From Planctomycetota bacterium (GTDB lineage Bacteria; Planctomycetota; UBA1135; GCA-002686595), in contig JADYYP010000053.1 of NCBI GenBank assembly GCA_020853575.1, forward strand, positions 186,001-250,000: a DNA stretch of 64,000 nucleotides, written 5' to 3'. This document shows positions 7,769 to 16,449 of the stretch, in pieces; within the stretch, counting starts at the first letter, position 1; the number at the start of each line of letters is the position of its first letter. Below the pieces are notes generated by a model that searched no databases, had not been told where the DNA came from, and saw only the letters and a program-made list of their open reading frames with translations. Made by a program: the position numbers and the translations under genes.

Positions 7769-8803
7769 ATGCAGCCTTCGTTGCTTGCCGCGTGCCTCGC
7801 GTTTCCGGCCGTGTCCAGTTCGAGCCCGATGCCGCCGGGCGAGACCGTCGCGCTCGAGTCGCGCCCCGTCCGTTCGTGGCAGGTGGTCATGCCGGCCGAG
7901 CGCTCGATTCCGGTCGGCTCCGGGATTGCCTTCGCACACGCGGGCGGCCCGCGCTTCATCGCGCACAGCGAGGGGGAACGCCTGCGCGTCGACGTCGACG
8001 GCGACGGCACTTTGGATGCGTTGGTCGAGGGCGAGGAGGGCTTCGTCACGCTCACTCAAACCGCGGCCGACGGCCGCGTCACGCAGTACTCGGCGCGGCT
8101 GACGCGCACGGCCGGACAGCCTTGGCACTACACCTTCGGCAGCGTGCGCACGGGCGAGTTCCGCGGGACCAAGCTCCAACTCGTCGACCAGAACCTCAAT
8201 GGACGGTTCGACGACTTCGGTGAGGACGCACTCGTGGTCGGTCGCGACGTGGCGGCCAGTTTCCTCTCGCGAGTGGTTTCGATCGAGGGCCAGCTCTACG
8301 AGCTCGAGGTCGCCAGCGACGGCACGAGCTGCACGCTCTCACCCCATCTCGGCGAGTCCGGCGTGCTCGATCTCGGGGGCGCCTTCCGCAGCCAAGCGAA
8401 GCTGCACGCCGCGATCGTCGTCAGCGACGACGGCCGGAACTCCTTCAGCGTTGCTCGAGCCACAGGTGGTCTGCGGGTCCCCGCGGGGGCCTATCGACTG
8501 CACAGCGGCCAAATCGTGCTCTCCGATGCGCACGCGACGATCAAGGGCGGCTCTCGCAGTCGCTTCGAGGTCGCCTCCGGCGCGATCGTGCGCCCCGAGT
8601 GGGGTGGACCGGTGCGCGCGGAGTTCGCGGTGCAGCGCGACGGCGACCAGCTCGGATTCACGCCCTGGGACATCTGGTACTACGGAGCGTTGGGCGAGGA
8701 GTACTCGAACTTCATGCCGCTGGGGACCAGCCCGGAGTTCACCATCCGAGAGCGCCAGAGCGGCGACGTGCTGGTGTACACGCGCTTCCCAGGCAACTGC
8801 TGA
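7769..8803 (+). CDS. secreted beta-rich protein; frame interrupted by UGA (candidate selenoprotein, part before UGA)
   Basis: The ATG at 7769 follows GGAGT with an eight-base spacer. It gives a short signal peptide (MQPSLLAACLAFPAVSSSS) and 344 residues up to a TGA at 8801-8803. Two EF-hand/dockerin-like calcium loops are visible, DVDGDGTLD near residue 73 and DQNLNGRFDDFGED near 143. The rest is polar beta-type sequence, probably exported. I do not recognise the family. The protein stops abruptly in the middle of a strand-like region at PGNC, and the same frame continues with excellent coding character after the TGA (see 8804-8968). Read this entry together with that one: either the real stop is here, or the UGA is decoded and the protein has 399 residues. 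Confidence 0.8.
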   Translation: MQPSLLAACLAFPAVSSSSPMPPGETVALESRPVRSWQVVMPAERSIPVGSGIAFAHAGGPRFIAHSEGERLRVDVDGDGTLDALVEGEEGFVTLTQTAADGRVTQYSARLTRTAGQPWHYTFGSVRTGEFRGTKLQLVDQNLNGRFDDFGEDALVVGRDVAASFLSRVVSIEGQLYELEVASDGTSCTLSPHLGESGVLDLGGAFRSQAKLHAAIVVSDDGRNSFSVARATGGLRVPAGAYRLHSGQIVLSDAHATIKGGSRSRFEVASGAIVRPEWGGPVRAEFAVQRDGDQLGFTPWDIWYYGALGEEYSNFMPLGTSPEFTIRERQSGDVLVYTRFPGNC

Positions 8804-8968
8804 GGCTTCGGTTTCAAGCCGGTCGCCGTGAGCGTGCCGGCCAACGCGGAGATCTCGGTCGAGATGAAGGCGGACAACTGGGGCTTCGGTCGGGTCCAGG
8901 GAACTCCGCGCGACGCCAAGCTCTCCGCGCGGCCCGCAGGCTCGGACAAGCCCACCCAAGGCATCTGA
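8804..8968 (+). other. in-frame continuation after UGA (candidate selenocysteine read-through)
   Basis: After the TGA the same frame stays open for 54 codons to a second TGA at 8966-8968. Of these codons 48 end in G or C, as in the genes around it. The peptide (starting GFGFKPVAVSVPANAEI) reads as the natural end of the preceding beta domain, with alternating strand residues and a closing NWGFGRVQG motif. The join would be Cys-Sec (PGNC-U-GFGF). What is seen is continuity of frame and coding character. Selenocysteine is inferred; a nonsense mutation, a sequencing error or ordinary stop are alternatives. No selA, selB, selC or selD gene lies in this window. Confidence 0.5.
8818..8841 (+). promoter_or_regulatory. 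candidate bacterial SECIS-like hairpin
   Basis: GCCGG (8818-8822) pairs with CCGGC (8837-8841), followed inward by a U-G pair, one bulge and CGC/GCG (8824-8826 with 8832-8834). The apical loop CGUGA (8827-8831) starts 24 bases after the UGA and has a G in its first two positions. These features match the general description of bacterial SECIS elements. The upper stem is short, so support is moderate. Confidence 0.35.
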
Positions 8969-9047
8969 TCCTCCTTCGACGTCCTCGATCGCCCTCCTCC
9001 CGTCGCGCCGCCGCGTCCGGCGCACTCGATCCGCTCTCCTGCCCACC

Positions 9048-11336
9048 TTGACGTTGCTCCAGATCTCAACGCCTTGGTCGCGCGCGTGTGCGCTCGCGAT
9101 CGCCCTGTCGCCTTGGTCCGCGGCGCAAGCCAGCGTCGCTCGCATTCCCGTGCGCATCGTCGATGGCCGACTGGTCGTCGCCTGTCAGATCTCGGCCGGC
9201 AAGCGCATCGCCGCGAACTTGTTCGTCGATTACGCCGCGCCGGTCGGCCTGACGCTGCACAACCGCGCGGCCCAGGGCATCGAGGCCGAGGCCGACGATG
9301 GTTCGACGCGCCCGATCACGGTGCACTTGCCCGATCTCAACATCGTCGTCGAGCAGCGCGGCATCGGCGACGACAAGGCGCTCGAGCGCTTCACCAAGTG
9401 GTACAGCAAGGAACTCGGCGAGAGTCCAGTCGTCGGCTCGCTGGGCGCGACCGTGCTCTGCAACTACCACGCGGTGTTCGACCTCGGCGCCGGGTTCCTC
9501 GAGCTCTCGGCGCCGCGTGCCGCGTCCGACGAGCGTCCGAGCGCCGGGGAAGGTTCCGTGCTCGTTCCGCTGACGATTTTCAACGACATCGTGTGGGTTC
9601 CTGTCGGATTCGGCCGCGGGCGATCCGCGGCGCTGGCCTTGAGCTCGTCGCGCTACGAGACGTGGATCGACGCCCAGCTCGCCGCGGAGCTCGGCGCGCC
9701 AGCGGGTGATCTCGCCCCGGTCATGCTCGGTGGTTTCGACATCGCGCGCTACGTTCCGCTGCGACCCGAGGACACGCGACAGACGCATCCCGACGGAGTG
9801 TTCGGGCGCACGGGTCTCGATCTGCTCGAGCACTTCCGCGTCGAGGTCGACCGCGTGAACCGCTGGTCGCGTTGGACCGAGACCCGCGCCGCCGACCTCG
9901 CCACGGCGGAGACCGAGTTCTACCGCGCGCGACTCGCGGAGGATCCGAACGCGACCGAGCGTTGGCTCGACGCGCATCCAGGGCAACGCCTGGTGCCGGA
10001 AGCAGCCGCGCTGCTGCTCGATCAGCGCTTGGCCGAGCACTGCGACGCGGAGTCGATGAAACGCGCGTTGGGTCACGTGCACGGTTCGCGACCGGCCGAC
10101 CTGAAGGCTACGGGCGCGCTCGAGTTGCTCCAGAAGCTGCGCCAGGCGGCCGAGCCGCAGTACGCGCTCGCGGCAGGCGATCTCGGGCTGTCCAGTGGTC
10201 GCGAGGACCGCTATCCGGACGCGGTGCACAAGCTGCACGCGGCCATGGGCTCGATCCAACTCGAGGCCGGCCAGCGCCGCGACGCGTGGAAGCACCTGTT
10301 GTCCGCGGCCTTCGGGCTGCCCGACGACGGGCCGCTCAATCTCGACCTGGCGCGCTGCTACGAAGAGGACGGACGCTACTCGCGCGCTTTCTCGCGCTAC
10401 CTGCAGGCGTTGCTTTCGCCGGACAGCGGCGCCGCGGCGATCGCGGGGCTCGAGCGCGTTCAACCCCAGATCGAGGACGTCGAGGACTTCTCGGTCGAGT
10501 CGATCGAAAAGCTGATCGAGGGCAAGGTCGAGGGCTTCGGCGCAGCGACCAAGTACTCGCCCGAGGAAGGCGCCGCCACGACGCGCGTCGTGGCGCTCGA
10601 GTACTACACCAACGCTCACTTCGAGCCCGAGATCGGCGTCACGCTGGCGCGCGATGGACTGCGCGATCACTTCGGTCGCGCCTTCACCACGCAGATCACC
10701 TATGCAGTGCCCGAGCCCGAGCTCGACCCGCTGGTCAACCCGCTGTCGCTGTACATGAGCCGCACCTACGGCGGCGCTCAGATCGTGCACCTGGCCGACG
10801 GCGTCGCGGAGTTGCCCCCCGGCGCGCGCTCGCGCTTCAAGCAGGAGGTCTACGACGCCTGCCGCGCCGCTGTGCTGCAGCGCCTCGAGATCCCGACCGA
10901 GCACGAGATCGAGATCGAGGCCCACGCCGATCGCGAGCACGTCCACGGGAGCGTGGTGTTCCGCGGGCCGGAAGACGATCTGATCGCCCAGGTGCTGCTC
11001 GTCGAGCGCGGCGTTCTGTTCCCGGGCAAGAGCAAGGTCGTGATCCACCGCAACGTCGCGCGCGCGGCGTTGACGGACGAGCTCGAGGGCCTCGACTATC
11101 TGCCGAAGCTGGAGACGATGCAGGTCGACTTCGATCGCTCTTTTGCCGAAATCGTCGAGGAAAACACGCGCTTCTTGGACGAGCGCGAGGCCGCGGGCGA
11201 AGGCCACGTATCGCGTGTCGCGGTGCGCATCGATCCGCGCCAAGCGAGTGTGGTCGCGCTCCTGCGCCGCCGCGACACCGGCGAGGTCGTGCAGAGCGCG
11301 GTCGTCGACGCCGTGTTGCCGGAGGAGTGGCGGTGA
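9048..11336 (+). CDS. exported protein, degenerate retropepsin-like N-terminus plus repeat region (762 aa)
   Basis: First gene of a seven-gene operon. The TTG start at 9048 is the only one giving a signal peptide (cleavage near residues 26-28, AAQA-S). Residues 30-270 look like a degenerate retropepsin-type aspartic protease fold: LFVDYAAPVGL stands where an active enzyme has a D-T/S-G motif, so activity is unlikely. Residues 330-480 are TPR-like helices; 500-762 is an alpha/beta region I do not recognise. The start codon of the next gene overlaps its stop (GTGA at 11333-11336), so the two are translationally coupled. Its place before the MoxR/VWA genes suggests a periplasmic or envelope role, but no function can be assigned. 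Confidence 0.8.
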   Translation: MTLLQISTPWSRACALAIALSPWSAAQASVARIPVRIVDGRLVVACQISAGKRIAANLFVDYAAPVGLTLHNRAAQGIEAEADDGSTRPITVHLPDLNIVVEQRGIGDDKALERFTKWYSKELGESPVVGSLGATVLCNYHAVFDLGAGFLELSAPRAASDERPSAGEGSVLVPLTIFNDIVWVPVGFGRGRSAALALSSSRYETWIDAQLAAELGAPAGDLAPVMLGGFDIARYVPLRPEDTRQTHPDGVFGRTGLDLLEHFRVEVDRVNRWSRWTETRAADLATAETEFYRARLAEDPNATERWLDAHPGQRLVPEAAALLLDQRLAEHCDAESMKRALGHVHGSRPADLKATGALELLQKLRQAAEPQYALAAGDLGLSSGREDRYPDAVHKLHAAMGSIQLEAGQRRDAWKHLLSAAFGLPDDGPLNLDLARCYEEDGRYSRAFSRYLQALLSPDSGAAAIAGLERVQPQIEDVEDFSVESIEKLIEGKVEGFGAATKYSPEEGAATTRVVALEYYTNAHFEPEIGVTLARDGLRDHFGRAFTTQITYAVPEPELDPLVNPLSLYMSRTYGGAQIVHLADGVAELPPGARSRFKQEVYDACRAAVLQRLEIPTEHEIEIEAHADREHVHGSVVFRGPEDDLIAQVLLVERGVLFPGKSKVVIHRNVARAALTDELEGLDYLPKLETMQVDFDRSFAEIVEENTRFLDEREAAGEGHVSRVAVRIDPRQASVVALLRRRDTGEVVQSAVVDAVLPEEWR

Positions 11337-12823
11337 GCACCTGGGAGAGCTCACAACCGCTGCGCGACCTCGAGCACCTCGGCCGGGGCGTCGCGCGCGA
11401 GCTGCGAGCTCGGCGTGCGCGATCGCGCGCTTCCGAGCGTTGGGCCTCGTTGGGCTGGTTCATGCTCGGCGTGCCTGCGGTGGCCATCGTCCAGCGCCTC
11501 TTCGATCGCGAAACGGACGGTGGCTGGGTGCTGAGCGCGGTGATCGCGGGCGTCGCGCTGGGCGTGCCGCTGGTCGCGACGTTGCTCGCTCGCGTGCTCG
11601 CGGGTCGGACAGCGATCGATGCGCGCGATGGGCTGGCGCGGTTGGACCACGAGCTCGGCGCCGAGGGGCGCTTGCAGGCCGCGCACGAATTCCTCGGAGC
11701 GGCCGAGCGTTCGACGTTCATGGCTGCGGCCATCGACGACGCGTTGCCGTTCCTCGCCCGTGCGCGCACGCACGAGCTCACGCCTGCGCCGGCGCAGCAA
11801 GCAGCGCGCTCCTCGTGGCTCGCACCGCTCCTGGCACTCGCTCTGTGCGCGGTGATCGCGTTCGTGCCATCGTTGAGGCGCGCCTCCGAGGCCGCGGTCG
11901 AAACGCCTGTGGCGCTGGCCACAGTTCCCGACGTGCAGCGCTCCAAACGCGAGCGCGACGCGCGCACCGGGGACGAGCTGCGCGTCGAGCCGCCGGCGCT
12001 CGAACGCGAGCAGAAACAGCGCGAAGCAGGCTCGAACTCGAAGTCGGACGAGCGGGCTGCCTCGCGCGAGCCCGAGCGCGAAGCGAAGGAAAGCACCGGC
12101 AAGACCGGCGGCGGACGTTCGGCCGAGGCGACACCGACGAGCTCGACCAGCGACTCGCGCGGCTTCCAATCGTCGCAATCCCAACCGTCGCAGCCCGCCG
12201 AGCAGAGCAAGAGCCCGCCGAAGAAGCCCAAGCCGCCGAAGACGCGCGAGCCCGATGCCAGCGCCAAGAAGAAGCTCGACCAACAGTCGGGCTCGACCGC
12301 GGGCAAGGGCGTGGGGTCGGGCTCGAGCAAGAATCCGGGCTCGACCGAGTGGGAGAGCAAGGACCAGGTTTCGAGCGACGAGGAAGAGCCGCTCGACGAC
12401 GACCAGGACGTCGACGACGAGTCCGACGAATCCGAGGCGCGCGGCGGATTGCAGCCCAGCCTGCGTGATCGGCGACCGGCGGTGAATCGCGACCTGACGA
12501 TCGGCTTCGGCAATCAAGTCAACCCCGACGCCAACGGTCGCGGTGGTCCCAGCGAGCAGAAGAAGTCGCGCGGCGTCGCCTCGCTGGTGCTGGGCGTGCC
12601 GATCCCCGACCACGTCAAGGGCCAGCCCAATCCGGGCAAGACCAAGATCACACAGGAGCGCGTCGAACCGCGCGCGGAGAACGCCGAGCCGCTCTCTGCT
12701 GCGCCGCGCACGCCGCGCGCCGATGCGCTCGGACGACTGACGCGCCGCGAGCTCTCGCCCTGGATGCGCGAGCTGGTGCGCGACTATTTCCTTTCGATGG
12801 CCAAGCCGAACGAGAACCCGTGA
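11333..12823 (+). CDS. membrane protein with long charged low-complexity region (496 aa)
   Basis: GTG at 11333 overlaps the previous stop codon. Three hydrophobic segments are visible near residues 43-58, 65-92 and 162-180; the long remainder (185-496) is charged and repetitive, rich in Lys, Glu, Ser, Pro and Asp, including an acidic cluster (EEEPLDDDQDVDDESDESE). Such a layout resembles the poorly conserved DUF4175-like membrane proteins found beside MoxR/DUF58 genes in other phyla, but I cannot confirm membership. Its stop overlaps the moxR start by one base (TGATG, 12821-12825). It may anchor the complex formed by the following gene products. Confidence 0.78.
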   Translation: MSTWESSQPLRDLEHLGRGVARELRARRARSRASERWASLGWFMLGVPAVAIVQRLFDRETDGGWVLSAVIAGVALGVPLVATLLARVLAGRTAIDARDGLARLDHELGAEGRLQAAHEFLGAAERSTFMAAAIDDALPFLARARTHELTPAPAQQAARSSWLAPLLALALCAVIAFVPSLRRASEAAVETPVALATVPDVQRSKRERDARTGDELRVEPPALEREQKQREAGSNSKSDERAASREPEREAKESTGKTGGGRSAEATPTSSTSDSRGFQSSQSQPSQPAEQSKSPPKKPKPPKTREPDASAKKKLDQQSGSTAGKGVGSGSSKNPGSTEWESKDQVSSDEEEPLDDDQDVDDESDESEARGGLQPSLRDRRPAVNRDLTIGFGNQVNPDANGRGGPSEQKKSRGVASLVLGVPIPDHVKGQPNPGKTKITQERVEPRAENAEPLSAAPRTPRADALGRLTRRELSPWMRELVRDYFLSMAKPNENP

Positions 12824-13839
12824 TGTCGACCCAAGGATCCGTCGCCGATGCCGGCGCCGCGCGCGAACAAGCCCAACGTTTCCGAGCGACCTACGCCAAG
12901 ATCCGCGACGAGGTCGGCCGCGCGATGGTCGGCCAAGACGAGATCGTCGAGGGCGTGCTCTCGGCCTTGTTCGCCGGCGGCCACGTGTTGCTCGAGGGCG
13001 TGCCGGGCTTGGGCAAGACATTGCTCGTGCGCACCTTGGGCAACGCGGTCGACCTGGCGTTCTCGCGCGTGCAGTTCACGCCCGACATGATGCCCGCGGA
13101 CATCCAAGGCACGATGATCCTGGTCGAGACCGAGGGTGGCGGTCACAAGCTCGAGTTCCAGGAGGGACCGTTGGTCGCGAACCTCGTGCTCGCCGACGAG
13201 ATCAACCGCGCGACGCCCAAGACGCAGTCGGCACTGCTCGAAGCGATGCAGGAGAAGCAGATTTCCGTGGGGCGGCGCACGCTTCCGTTGCCCGAGCCTT
13301 TCTGCGTGATGGCGACGCAGAACCCCGTCGAGCAAGAAGGCACGTACCCGTTGCCCGAGGCGCAGCTCGACCGCTTCCTGTTCAAGCTCGTCGTCGGCTA
13401 TCCGCAAGAGCGCGAGTACCACGAGATCCTCAATCGCACGACCAGTGACAGCGACACGCAAGTGCGCAAGGTCTCGAGCGCCGCCGAGGTGCTCGCGCTG
13501 CGCCACGTCGTGCGCTCCGTGCCGGTCCCGGAGAATGCGCAGAACTACGCCGTGCGCTTGGTCATGGGCACGCAGCCCAAGTCCGAGTACTCCACGAAGC
13601 TGGTCAACGAGATGGTGGCGCTCGGATCGTCGCCGCGCGGTGCGCAGGCGTTGCTGCTGGGCGGCAAGGTCAAGGCGCTGCTCGCGGGTCGCTTCGCGGT
13701 CTCGAGCGAGGACATCGCCGCGGTCGCGCCGGCCGTGCTGCGCCACCGCGTGATGGTCAACTTCCGCGCGCACTCCGAGGGCATCGGGGCCGAGCAAGTC
13801 GTCAACGACGTGCTTTCCAACGTGCAGGCCGCGCGCTGA
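12823..13839 (+). CDS. moxR: MoxR-family AAA+ ATPase
   Basis: A 338-residue cytoplasmic AAA+ chaperone-like ATPase. The Walker A motif GVPGLGKT is at residues 59-66, the Walker B/sensor string LADEINRATPKTQSALLEAM starts near 124, and the conserved MATQNPVEQEGTYPLPEAQL follows. MoxR ATPases act with von Willebrand factor A proteins encoded beside them to mature or remodel protein complexes. ATG at 12823 was preferred to the GTG at 12820 because it gives the common TGATG overlap. The next gene begins seven bases after its stop. Confidence 0.95.
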   Translation: MSTQGSVADAGAAREQAQRFRATYAKIRDEVGRAMVGQDEIVEGVLSALFAGGHVLLEGVPGLGKTLLVRTLGNAVDLAFSRVQFTPDMMPADIQGTMILVETEGGGHKLEFQEGPLVANLVLADEINRATPKTQSALLEAMQEKQISVGRRTLPLPEPFCVMATQNPVEQEGTYPLPEAQLDRFLFKLVVGYPQEREYHEILNRTTSDSDTQVRKVSSAAEVLALRHVVRSVPVPENAQNYAVRLVMGTQPKSEYSTKLVNEMVALGSSPRGAQALLLGGKVKALLAGRFAVSSEDIAAVAPAVLRHRVMVNFRAHSEGIGAEQVVNDVLSNVQAAR

Positions 13840-13846
13840 ATCGTCG

Positions 13847-14746
13847 ATGGCCGTGCAGCGTATTCCGGCAGACGAGCTGTGTGACGCGCGCTTCTTGGCG
13901 TCGCTCGAGCACCTGCGTGTCGTCGCCAAGCGCGTCGCTCCGCGCGGTCGTTTCGCCGAGCAACGCTCGCGCGACAAGGGCAGCGGCATCGAGTTCAAGG
14001 ACTACCGTCCGTACTCGGCGGGCGACGACTTGCGCGGCATCGACTGGAACGTGTACCGGCGCTTGGGGCGCGTGTTCCTGCGCTTGTTCGAGGAGCTCGA
14101 GGACCTACCGCTGTACGTCCTGCCGGACATCTCGCGCAGCGCGTACCTCGAAACTCCGCCGCGCGCGCGCGCGGGATTGCGCTGCGCGCTGGCGATGGCC
14201 GCGATCAGTCTCGGTCAGCACGATCGCGTCGGCGTGTTTCCGTTCGCCGATGACTTGAGCGTCCTGCTGCGGCCGACCGGCGGCAAGGGACGCGTGCTCG
14301 AGCTCGCGCGGCGCTTGGGTGAGATCGAGCCCGGGGGCGAGACGGACTTCGAGCGCTCGCTGGCCACGTTCCGCGGCTTGCGGCTGCGCGAGGGCCTGGT
14401 GTGCGTGGTCTCCGACTTCTTCGACCCGCGCGGAATCGAGGCCGTGACCAGCGCGCTCGGCAAGTTGCAGCACCGACTACTGCTCGTGCGACTGGTGCGC
14501 CAGAGCGATGCGCGACCGGAGCTCGCGGGCGACGTGCGTTTGGTCGACTGCGAGAGCGGCGACGTCTCCGATGTCTCGATCACCTCGGAGGTGCTCGCGC
14601 GTTATCGAGCCGCCTACGCGCAGTTCGTCGAGCACCTCGCGAACTTCGCTCGCTCGCGCGGAGCGGGTCTGCTCGATCTCGACGTCGAGCGCGATGTGAT
14701 CGCGCAGCTGGAGCGTTTGTTCGCCTCGGGAGCCTACACCGCATGA
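13847..14746 (+). CDS. DUF58 protein
   Basis: The 299-residue protein shows the DUF58 signature FKDYRPYSAGDDLRGIDWNV near residues 46-65, preceded by the RGRFAEQRS region. DUF58 proteins have a von Willebrand-like fold, lack a well-defined enzyme activity and almost always stand directly after moxR. No membrane segment is seen. The stop codon overlaps the next start (ATGA, 14743-14746), so it is coupled to the BatA-like gene. Its most likely role is as the adaptor between MoxR and the membrane VWA proteins. Confidence 0.93.
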   Translation: MAVQRIPADELCDARFLASLEHLRVVAKRVAPRGRFAEQRSRDKGSGIEFKDYRPYSAGDDLRGIDWNVYRRLGRVFLRLFEELEDLPLYVLPDISRSAYLETPPRARAGLRCALAMAAISLGQHDRVGVFPFADDLSVLLRPTGGKGRVLELARRLGEIEPGGETDFERSLATFRGLRLREGLVCVVSDFFDPRGIEAVTSALGKLQHRLLLVRLVRQSDARPELAGDVRLVDCESGDVSDVSITSEVLARYRAAYAQFVEHLANFARSRGAGLLDLDVERDVIAQLERLFASGAYTA

Positions 14747-16449
14747 GCTTGACGTGGCTTTCGGGCGCGGTGTTCGCGGCGGGGCTCGCGGCGCTCGCCG
14801 CGTTGCTGTTCGCGATGCAACGACTGCGCGTGCGGCACCGTGACGTCGAGGTGGTGACCACGTTGTTCTGGAAGGCCGCCGTGAAGGACACCCGGGCGCG
14901 CGTGTTCGTGCAGCGCTTTCGCCACCCGCTGGCCTACGCGTTGATCCTGGCGAGCGCGTCGCTCGTGTGGTGGGCCGTCGCGGGGCCGCGACTGGCGTCC
15001 CGGTCGGAGGTCGAGCACGTGCTCGTCGTCGACGGTTCCGCGGGCATGGGTTGGGGATCGCGCCTGCGCGACGCACTGGCCGCCACAACCGAACGCGCGC
15101 GAGCGTTGCCCCGCGAGTCGACGCGTGTCGTGCTCGCCGGCGCGCGGCTCGAGACAATGCTCGATTTCGGCGAGGAACTGCCGCTGTTCGAGCGCCGCGC
15201 CGCCGCACTCGAGGTCGCGCCGTGTCCTTCGACCGTCCAGCGCGCGTTGCTGGCGCTGTGCGCCACCGCGGCCCCTTCCGGTGGGCGGCGGATCGAGATC
15301 TTCGGTGACGGGCCGATCGACCCGGCGGTTGCGGACTTGTTGCCTCCGGGCACGACGATCGCGCGCGCCGAGCCCGTCGCCGCGTCACGCGCGGGCAATG
15401 CCGGAATCGTCTCGCTCGGGATCGAAGAGGCCGCTTCGGGAGCCTGGGATCGAGTCGACGTGCTCGTGCGGGTCGGCGGAGAACTCGCGTCGACCTGCGA
15501 GCTGTCGCTGACGCTCGATGGCACACCGCTCGCCAACGTGCAGCGCGACCAGGGATCCGACGGAGTCGAGTGGCTGGCGCGCGATGTCGCGGCGCTCGGC
15601 GGGACCTTGGATGCGCGCGTGCTCGGTGCCGATGCGCTCGCCGCGGACGACGGCGCGACGCTGGTGCTGCCCGTGCGACCGCGCATTCGCGTGCAAGTCG
15701 GCGCGGGCGTTCCGAGCAGAGTCGACAGCGCGCTGCGCTTCGATCCCGGAGTCGAGCTCGTCGAGGCCGATCCCGACGTGCTCGTGCGCGGAGCCGGCGA
15801 CGCGCAGCTCGCTGGCGTCCCCACGCTCGAGCTCACCGACGCCACCGAGGGCACGAGCGCTTTCGTCGTGCGCCGAGCGGACGTCGACGATCCCGATGCG
15901 CGGTTGCGCGAGGCCTTCGCCGCGCTCGGATTGGGCGAGATCGATTCGACGGCACTCGCCGATCAAGCCGGCCGCGAGATCGAGCTCACGCTGGAGCCCG
16001 CCGCGACGCCGAGCATCTCGATGTGGGGCGCGCTCGCTGGCCCCGACTACGATTTCGCTCGTTCACGTGCATTCCCGCTGTTCCTCGCGCGCGCCGTGCG
16101 CGTGCTCGCAGGCGTCGAGGAGCTTGCGTTCGAGGCCGCGGCGGGGCGCGCGGCCGATGTGCAGCTCGCTCCGCTCCAAGGGGACGGCGCGCGCCGAGCC
16201 CTCGACTCTCTCGGCGCGGAGTTCCGCTGGCCGCGCGCGCAATCGTGGAGCTCGAGCTCGGGAGCTCGCGTCCAAGCCGCACTTCTCGATCCGCAGGCGA
16301 CCCATGCGCTGGAGTCGAGCACGGTCCCGCCGCGCGAGTCGGCCTCGCCAGGCGCATCGTCGGCCGAGCTCCTGCCCTGGATCGTGCTCGCCGCGCTGGG
16401 CTTGCTGGCGCTCGAGTGGTGGCTGGTCCGAACGGAGCGCATGCCGTGA
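14743..16449 (+). CDS. BatA-like membrane protein with degenerate VWA domain (568 aa)
   Basis: Two N-terminal hydrophobic segments (about 5-25 and 63-82) with the family-typical LRVRHRDVEVVTTLFWK between them match the N-terminal region of BatA/aerotolerance-type proteins. A von Willebrand-like domain follows from about residue 90, but the metal-binding motif reads DGSAG instead of DxSxS, so metal binding is doubtful. A final membrane segment lies near 544-562. The topology suggests a large periplasmic part. Start and stop overlap both neighbours (ATGA upstream, GTGA downstream), so it is made in fixed proportion with DUF58 and the next VWA protein. Confidence 0.87.
   Translation: MSLTWLSGAVFAAGLAALAALLFAMQRLRVRHRDVEVVTTLFWKAAVKDTRARVFVQRFRHPLAYALILASASLVWWAVAGPRLASRSEVEHVLVVDGSAGMGWGSRLRDALAATTERARALPRESTRVVLAGARLETMLDFGEELPLFERRAAALEVAPCPSTVQRALLALCATAAPSGGRRIEIFGDGPIDPAVADLLPPGTTIARAEPVAASRAGNAGIVSLGIEEAASGAWDRVDVLVRVGGELASTCELSLTLDGTPLANVQRDQGSDGVEWLARDVAALGGTLDARVLGADALAADDGATLVLPVRPRIRVQVGAGVPSRVDSALRFDPGVELVEADPDVLVRGAGDAQLAGVPTLELTDATEGTSAFVVRRADVDDPDARLREAFAALGLGEIDSTALADQAGREIELTLEPAATPSISMWGALAGPDYDFARSRAFPLFLARAVRVLAGVEELAFEAAAGRAADVQLAPLQGDGARRALDSLGAEFRWPRAQSWSSSSGARVQAALLDPQATHALESSTVPPRESASPGASSAELLPWIVLAALGLLALEWWLVRTERMP

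Noticed and set aside
8804-8820. GGCTT/AAGCC hairpin directly after the UGA as the SECIS element
   Set aside because: It begins at once after the UGA, closer than known bacterial SECIS loops, and shares bases with the better-placed hairpin at 8818-8841.
9066-11354. A 762-residue minus-strand frame opposite the first operon gene
   Set aside because: Composition (Arg/Gly/Leu/Val-rich, no domains) is typical of antisense shadow; the plus strand has a signal peptide and coupled start.
15570-16445. An upstream extension of the 824-residue VWA protein
   Set aside because: This part of the open frame overlaps the BatA-like gene in another frame and has no VWA or membrane features; GTG at 16446 gives the usual coupled start.
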